Positions 6,156 through 8,813 of a stretch of 8,813 bases of DNA are shown in pieces. The notes beneath the pieces were generated by a model, which did not search any database, was not told the origin of the DNA, and was given only the letters and a program-made list of their open reading frames with translations. The position numbers and the translations under genes are program-made. Source of the stretch: Chloroflexota bacterium (GTDB lineage Bacteria; Chloroflexota; Dehalococcoidia; SM23-28-2; RBG-16-64-32). The stretch's first letter is position 1. Each line of letters begins with the position of its first letter. The stretch covers positions 1-8,813 of the forward strand of contig VBEI01000117.1 in NCBI GenBank assembly GCA_005882715.1. Direction: 5' to 3'.

Positions 6156-6197
6156 AGAAGGACATCAAAATAATGCCGGCGGGGGGCGGCAAACTCG

Positions 6198-7034
6198 TTG
6201 TCTCGGACTGTCCTCATCTCTATATCGGTGGTCGCTATCGGGTTGACGCTCGCGGTAGGGGCGTGGGCCTCGATCACGGTCAACGAGCCGACCACTCGCA
6301 CTCAGGCGGTCCGGCCTTCCCCTCTCGCCACGGTCGTTAGGGGCCGCGTCGCGAGCGTGCAGGTTTTTCCCGGAGCAAAGCCTGTTCGAACACTTCCGCC
6401 CACACCGGCGCCGCCCACCCCGGCGCCCACTCCCGTGCCTACTCCACCGCCGACACCCGAACCAACACCGCTGCCCACGCCGATCCCAACTCCACCACCG
6501 CCACCGACGCCCGAGCCGACTCCCGCGCCAACTCCCCAACCAACGCCGGTCCCGCCACCTCCTCTGGTCAGTCCGGGCCTCGTCTTGACGAAAGAGCAGT
6601 TCCTAGCCGGGCGACTGGTAATCCCGCAGATCGGCGTGAATGCTCCCTTCGAAGAGAAGAGCGTCGACGGCAGTGGGGTGATGCAGGAACCGAGCGGTAG
6701 GGAAGTGGTTGCCTGGTACGGCTTCGAGCCACTGCCAAACCAGGGCGGGAACGTATTCCTGGCCGGGCATCTCCAGCTTGGCGGCTCCCCGGCGGTGTTC
6801 TCGAACCTACAGAGCCTTCAGCCCGGGGACCGCGTGATCATAACCACCGCAGGCGCCGACTTTTACTATTCCGTGATCAGCGAGGATATCGAGACCAAGG
6901 CCGACTCGCTGCACGCCGTAATCGACCCGGTGAACCTGGAGACGGTGACCTTGATGACCTGCGCGGGCACCTACATCCCTTCGACGGGTGACTACACGGA
7001 CCGCTGGATCGTGCGCGCGGTGCGTATCAATTAG
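6198..7034 (+). CDS. Membrane-anchored sortase (class E/F-like) with Pro-Thr-Pro linker
   Basis: 278 residues from TTG 6198, preceded by a G-rich tract (GGGGGGCGG). Residues 3-25 are an N-terminal membrane anchor (TVLISISVVAIGLTLAVGAW), so the catalytic part faces outward. Residues about 66-122 are an almost pure Pro/Thr linker of PTP units that can span the cell wall. The catalytic domain (about 127-278) has the full sortase triad: His191 in FLAGHLQ, Cys255 in the TLMTC motif and Arg269 in YTDRWIV. The strand order matches the small class E/F sortases, which are transpeptidases cutting an LPXTG-like signal and joining the protein to the cell wall. No protein in this window has an LPXTG motif with a C-terminal membrane anchor, so the substrate is elsewhere. 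A GTG further in could also serve as the start but would shorten the anchor. Confidence 0.9.
   Translation: MSRTVLISISVVAIGLTLAVGAWASITVNEPTTRTQAVRPSPLATVVRGRVASVQVFPGAKPVRTLPPTPAPPTPAPTPVPTPPPTPEPTPLPTPIPTPPPPPTPEPTPAPTPQPTPVPPPPLVSPGLVLTKEQFLAGRLVIPQIGVNAPFEEKSVDGSGVMQEPSGREVVAWYGFEPLPNQGGNVFLAGHLQLGGSPAVFSNLQSLQPGDRVIITTAGADFYYSVISEDIETKADSLHAVIDPVNLETVTLMTCAGTYIPSTGDYTDRWIVRAVRIN
6396..6564 (+). repeat. Low-complexity Pro-Thr-Pro coding repeat
   Basis: CCNACNCCN-type codon triplets in irregular repetition encode the sortase linker (residues about 67-122). Codons vary between units, so the repeat is kept at protein level rather than being a recent DNA expansion. Confidence 0.7.
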
Positions 7035-7081
7035 CTGATCCTGGCAACCGCCCTATCGACGTGATGGGTGACATATACTCG

Positions 7082-7111
7082 TTGACGGCACGATGCTCCG
7101 ATGGAGATGAT
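7082..7111 (+). promoter_or_regulatory. Candidate promoter of the PRTase-DprA operon
   Basis: TTGACG (7082-7087, five of six) with an 18-bp spacer and GATGAT (7106-7111, four of six). Initiation would fall within the palindrome at 7111-7126, just before the ATG at 7127. An alternative -10, TATACT (7074-7079), lies upstream but lacks a good -35. In both cases a protein on the palindrome would block transcription. Confidence 0.4.
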
Positions 7112-7126
7112 AGAACGGGCGTTCTA
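7111..7126. promoter_or_regulatory. LexA-type (SOS) operator palindrome
   Basis: TAGAACG-GG-CGTTCTA is a perfect 7+2+7 palindrome whose core GAAC-GGGC-GTTC (7113-7124) fits GAAC-N4-GTTC, the LexA/DinR box of Gram-positive bacteria. The same box type has been reported for Dehalococcoides, a Chloroflexota genus. It sits against the proposed start codon (ATG 7127) and overlaps the expected transcription start, the usual place for a LexA repressor site. I noticed no second copy in the window. It could instead bind a dedicated regulator of the operon. Confidence 0.55.
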
Positions 7127-7981
7127 ATGCCACAGGTTTTTCGTATTCACGAGTTCGCTCTAGAAGAGACGCGCGATGAAATTAGGGTTTCAGTGCGGTG
7201 CAGTTGCGAACCGTACGGCTCCTCATTGATGCAAGTGTTTGCCAGATGCTTCCCGGAGGCAAGTGTCCACGCGGGTCGAAAGACCATTGCAGCGCTCTTT
7301 GAAAACCGCGGTGAGTTCGTATTCTCAGGCGAGCTTCCATCGACTGGTGAACTGATCCGGACACTGGATATCATGAAAGAAGCACTGACGGTCCGAGATG
7401 CAGCTGACGTGAGCCACTGTTTGGACCTCTATAAACTACCGGACGACGATATTCCCCCCGATGATTGGCCGTACACTGACGTGGGTCATCTGATGTACCG
7501 CGCAAAGTACTGGCATAACAGACCGTCCGCAGTGAAGATTGGAAACCGCCTGATCGATTTGATTCGCAGACACCCGGCCATCTCACGTGCCCAAGTCGTC
7601 TGTGCCATGCCGACTTCAGGCTCTGGCAAGCACTTTGACTCACCTCGTCTCTGGAGTCATACGATTGCCTCACAGCTTGGCATCCATTCTGTCGACTTGG
7701 TAAGGACGAGACCCGTCGTACAACAAAAGGCGATCGGTTCGTTCGAGGAGCGAGCGCGCAATCAGCTGGCCTCGATGGAATGCGACGATTTAGGGGGTGC
7801 GACCGCACTGGTCGTCGACGACCTATACATGTCGGGCGAGACTATGAAGGAAGCGGTTCGCGCCCTCTGCATTGCCGGAGCGGCGGACGTATTCGCGCTA
7901 TGCGCTGTCAAGACAGCCACTGGAACGCAGGGCGGCGTTCATGGACTCATGCCGTTGACACCTGAGAGTGGTTCGAGTTGA
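7127..7981 (+). CDS. ComF-like phosphoribosyltransferase, probable toxin/effector of a ShosTA-like system
   Basis: 284 residues from ATG 7127. An in-frame GTG at 7061 would add 22 residues but has no ribosome site and would put the operator inside the coding region. The C-terminal part (about 120-265) is a type I phosphoribosyltransferase fold: strand AQVVCAMPTSGSG (155-167), the ComF-type segment RTRPVVQQKAIGSFEERARNQ split as R193-x-R195, Q199-Q200, R209 and R211-N212, and the PRPP-binding loop VVDDLYMSGET (229-239) with its paired Asp and Thr. Residues 1-115 form an unrecognised N-terminal domain and lack the CxxC zinc ribbon of ComF. No membrane or signal segment is present, so it is cytosolic. 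Its stop overlaps the start of the DprA-like gene, so the two are translationally coupled. A PRTase next to a DprA homologue recalls ShosTA, where to my memory the PRTase protein is the toxin. The reaction and substrate are unknown. Confidence 0.8.
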   Translation: MPQVFRIHEFALEETRDEIRVSVRCSCEPYGSSLMQVFARCFPEASVHAGRKTIAALFENRGEFVFSGELPSTGELIRTLDIMKEALTVRDAADVSHCLDLYKLPDDDIPPDDWPYTDVGHLMYRAKYWHNRPSAVKIGNRLIDLIRRHPAISRAQVVCAMPTSGSGKHFDSPRLWSHTIASQLGIHSVDLVRTRPVVQQKAIGSFEERARNQLASMECDDLGGATALVVDDLYMSGETMKEAVRALCIAGAADVFALCAVKTATGTQGGVHGLMPLTPESGSS

Positions 7982-8676
7982 AAACATACGACACGGTGAA
8001 ATTGAACGACCAGGCTTATCCAGCCACCATTGGTCAATTACTGCACGACAGACCGTTATTTGCGATGGGCCGCGTTGATCTCATGCATCAAACAGCGATT
8101 GGTATTTGTGGGTCTCGTGACGCTTCTAAGCGAGCACTTCACTGGGCACACCACTTTGGTGGCGAAGCGGCAAGGCAGGGCCTCGTCGTCGTTAGTGGAT
8201 ATGCGCGTGGAGTTGACCGAGAAGCTCACCGTGGTGCCCTTGAGGCCGGAGGCCAAACCATAGCGGTTCTTCCCGAGGGGATACAGCGGTTCTCGCTCGT
8301 CAAAGAACTACGGAGTTTAGTTGATTTCGAAAGGAATTTCTTAGCGCTTTCAATGTTCCAACCAGATGCTGTATGGAAGGCGTGGATGGCAATGGAGCGC
8401 AATCGCCTAATCGTCGGTCTGTCGATGGCTTTGTTTGTAATCGAGGCTCGTCCCCGTGGCGGGACCATTAACGCGGCTCTCGAATGCGTTCGTCAGAAGA
8501 AAAGGCTGTACGCGATCGCGTATCGAAGTGAGTCGGAAAGTGATGTTGGTAATCGCAGGCTGATAGCCGACTCGGCCATCCCACTGAAGCATGTCGGTGA
8601 GCTCCAAGATGCGCTGCGGCAGGCGATGAGTGATCCACCAGCCGAAGTTCGGCAACTTGTGCTTAACTTAGTGTGA
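7978..8676 (+). CDS. DprA/Smf-like SLOG-fold protein, probable antitoxin/partner
   Basis: 232 residues from TTG 7978-7980, whose TTGA overlaps the PRTase stop by four bases. This is essentially the DprA Rossmann core alone: YPATIGQLLHDRPLFAMG (14-31), the nucleotide-type loop GICGSRDAS (42-50), VVSGYARGVDREAH (71-84), GGQTIAVLPEGI (91-102), RNRLIVGLSMALFVIEA (141-157) and GGTINAALECVRQKKRLYAI (161-180). These align in order with DprA/Smf, which binds single-stranded DNA and loads RecA in natural transformation. The N-terminal helix-hairpin-helix/SAM region and the C-terminal winged helix of full-length DprA are missing, and VLPEGI replaces the usual VLGxGL. This suggests a specialised paralogue rather than the housekeeping gene. 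Coupling to a PRTase suggests an antitoxin or nucleic-acid sensor role, as in ShosTA. The fold call is firm; the role is inferred. Confidence 0.88.
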   Translation: MKTYDTVKLNDQAYPATIGQLLHDRPLFAMGRVDLMHQTAIGICGSRDASKRALHWAHHFGGEAARQGLVVVSGYARGVDREAHRGALEAGGQTIAVLPEGIQRFSLVKELRSLVDFERNFLALSMFQPDAVWKAWMAMERNRLIVGLSMALFVIEARPRGGTINAALECVRQKKRLYAIAYRSESESDVGNRRLIADSAIPLKHVGELQDALRQAMSDPPAEVRQLVLNLV

Positions 8677-8694
8677 TGCGCTCGGTCTGGACGT

Positions 8695-8813
8695 TCAAAC
8701 CACTCGCCGGCCCGCTACCGGTCGCCCTCCCTCGACATCGTCGAGGAACGCCTCGATCTCCGAGAGGAACGTCTCCAAACGCCAGCGCGAGCCGTGACCG
8801 CAGTTCTTGCGGA
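8695..8813 (-). CDS. C-terminal end of an unidentified gene (runs off the window)
   Basis: A minus-strand frame is open from the window edge to a TGA at 8695-8697. It gives 38 residues beginning RKNCGHGSRWRLETFL and ending GRRVV. Among the minus-strand frames here this one has the most protein-like composition: an amphipathic helix with a seven-residue repeat (ETFLSEI / EAFLDDV), which in DNA shows as GAGGAACGNCTC repeated at 8743-8754 and 8764-8775. It converges on the DprA-like gene with 18 bases between stops. The family is not recognised; the helix could be a dimerisation element. The start lies outside the window. Confidence 0.45.
   Translation of the reverse strand, partial: RKNCGHGSRWRLETFLSEIEAFLDDVEGGRPVAGRRVV
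8730..8746. terminator. Perfect 7-bp hairpin downstream of the PRTase-DprA operon
   Basis: CCTCGAC-ATC-GTCGAGG lies 53 bases after the operon stop, inside the end of the convergent gene. There is no T-run. It may help end operon transcription, or be a by-product of codon choice in the convergent gene. Confidence 0.3.

Larger units (their letters stand above)
5789..6197. other. 409-bp intergenic region without a convincing gene
   Basis: Apart from the aborted start at 5813-5865, I see no gene here. It holds a segment around 5946-6003 with TAGGGGCGAGTCACCCGA and GGGTCTCCTCCCG that looks like dispersed-repeat debris, a 9-bp perfect inverted repeat (6006-6014 / 6066-6074), a lone TACAAT (6060-6065), and the candidate sortase promoter. 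A 74-codon minus-strand open frame (5821-6045) crosses it, but it has no ribosome site and reads through the repeat-like part. Confidence 0.5.

Noticed and set aside
6396..6564. CRISPR or non-coding tandem repeat
   Set aside because: The repetition is in-frame Pro/Thr coding sequence inside the sortase, with varied codons and no repeat-spacer structure.
7061..7126. Upstream GTG (7061) or ATG (7064) starts for the PRTase
   Set aside because: No Shine-Dalgarno sequence is visible, the added 22 residues look non-native, and the operator-like palindrome would fall inside the coding sequence. Kept only as an alternative.
7978..8676. House-keeping competence DprA
   Set aside because: It lacks the N- and C-terminal domains of full DprA and is coupled to a PRTase, so a specialised paralogue fits better.

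Overview
This is a GC-rich, mosaic accessory window. Several traits suggest a Chloroflexota/Dehalococcoidia-like bacterium: small exported proteins with Gram-positive-style signal peptides, frequent TTG starts with clear Shine-Dalgarno sites, a class E/F-like sortase behind a Pro-Thr-Pro linker, and a Gram-positive-type LexA box (a type reported for Dehalococcoides). The taxonomic call is inference from gene style only. I saw no rRNA, tRNA, CRISPR array or transposase.

Layout. Positions 81-988 (minus) hold a phage head-tail adaptor-like gene whose start overlaps, out of frame, the end of a small secreted-protein gene that looks 3'-truncated. Positions 1183-1977 (minus) are a SAM-dependent methyltransferase with a very good sigma-70 promoter placed so close that the mRNA should be nearly leaderless. 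A 12-bp perfect hairpin separates it from a secreted CHRD-domain protein (2082-2648, minus). Positions 2649-3135 are non-coding, with a hairpin and what looks like a decayed dispersed repeat. A small secreted protein (3136-3642, plus) follows, with hairpins behind it. A 657-residue phage tail/baseplate-hub-like gene (3815-5788, plus) comes next, then an aborted gene start and about 400 bp of non-coding DNA. A membrane-anchored sortase (6198-7034, plus) precedes the final module.

The most notable part is the two-gene operon at 7127-8676 (plus). It encodes a ComF-like phosphoribosyltransferase and, through a 4-base TTGA overlap, a stripped-down DprA/Smf (SLOG-fold) protein. As I recall the literature, a PRTase toxin plus DprA-family antitoxin is the make-up of the ShosTA toxin-antitoxin/anti-phage system, so I read this as a divergent ShosTA-like defence module. 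Its proposed start codon directly follows a perfect 16-bp palindrome containing GAAC-N4-GTTC, the Gram-positive/Dehalococcoides LexA (SOS) box. That suggests a DNA-damage-regulated defence or toxin-antitoxin operon. Its base composition is visibly less GC-rich than its neighbours', which suggests separate acquisition. The window ends in the 3' end of an unidentified convergent gene.

Taken together, this looks like an integration-prone region: phage structural remnants in opposite orientations, a truncated gene at a junction, dispersed-repeat debris, exported accessory proteins, and a compact defence-type cassette.
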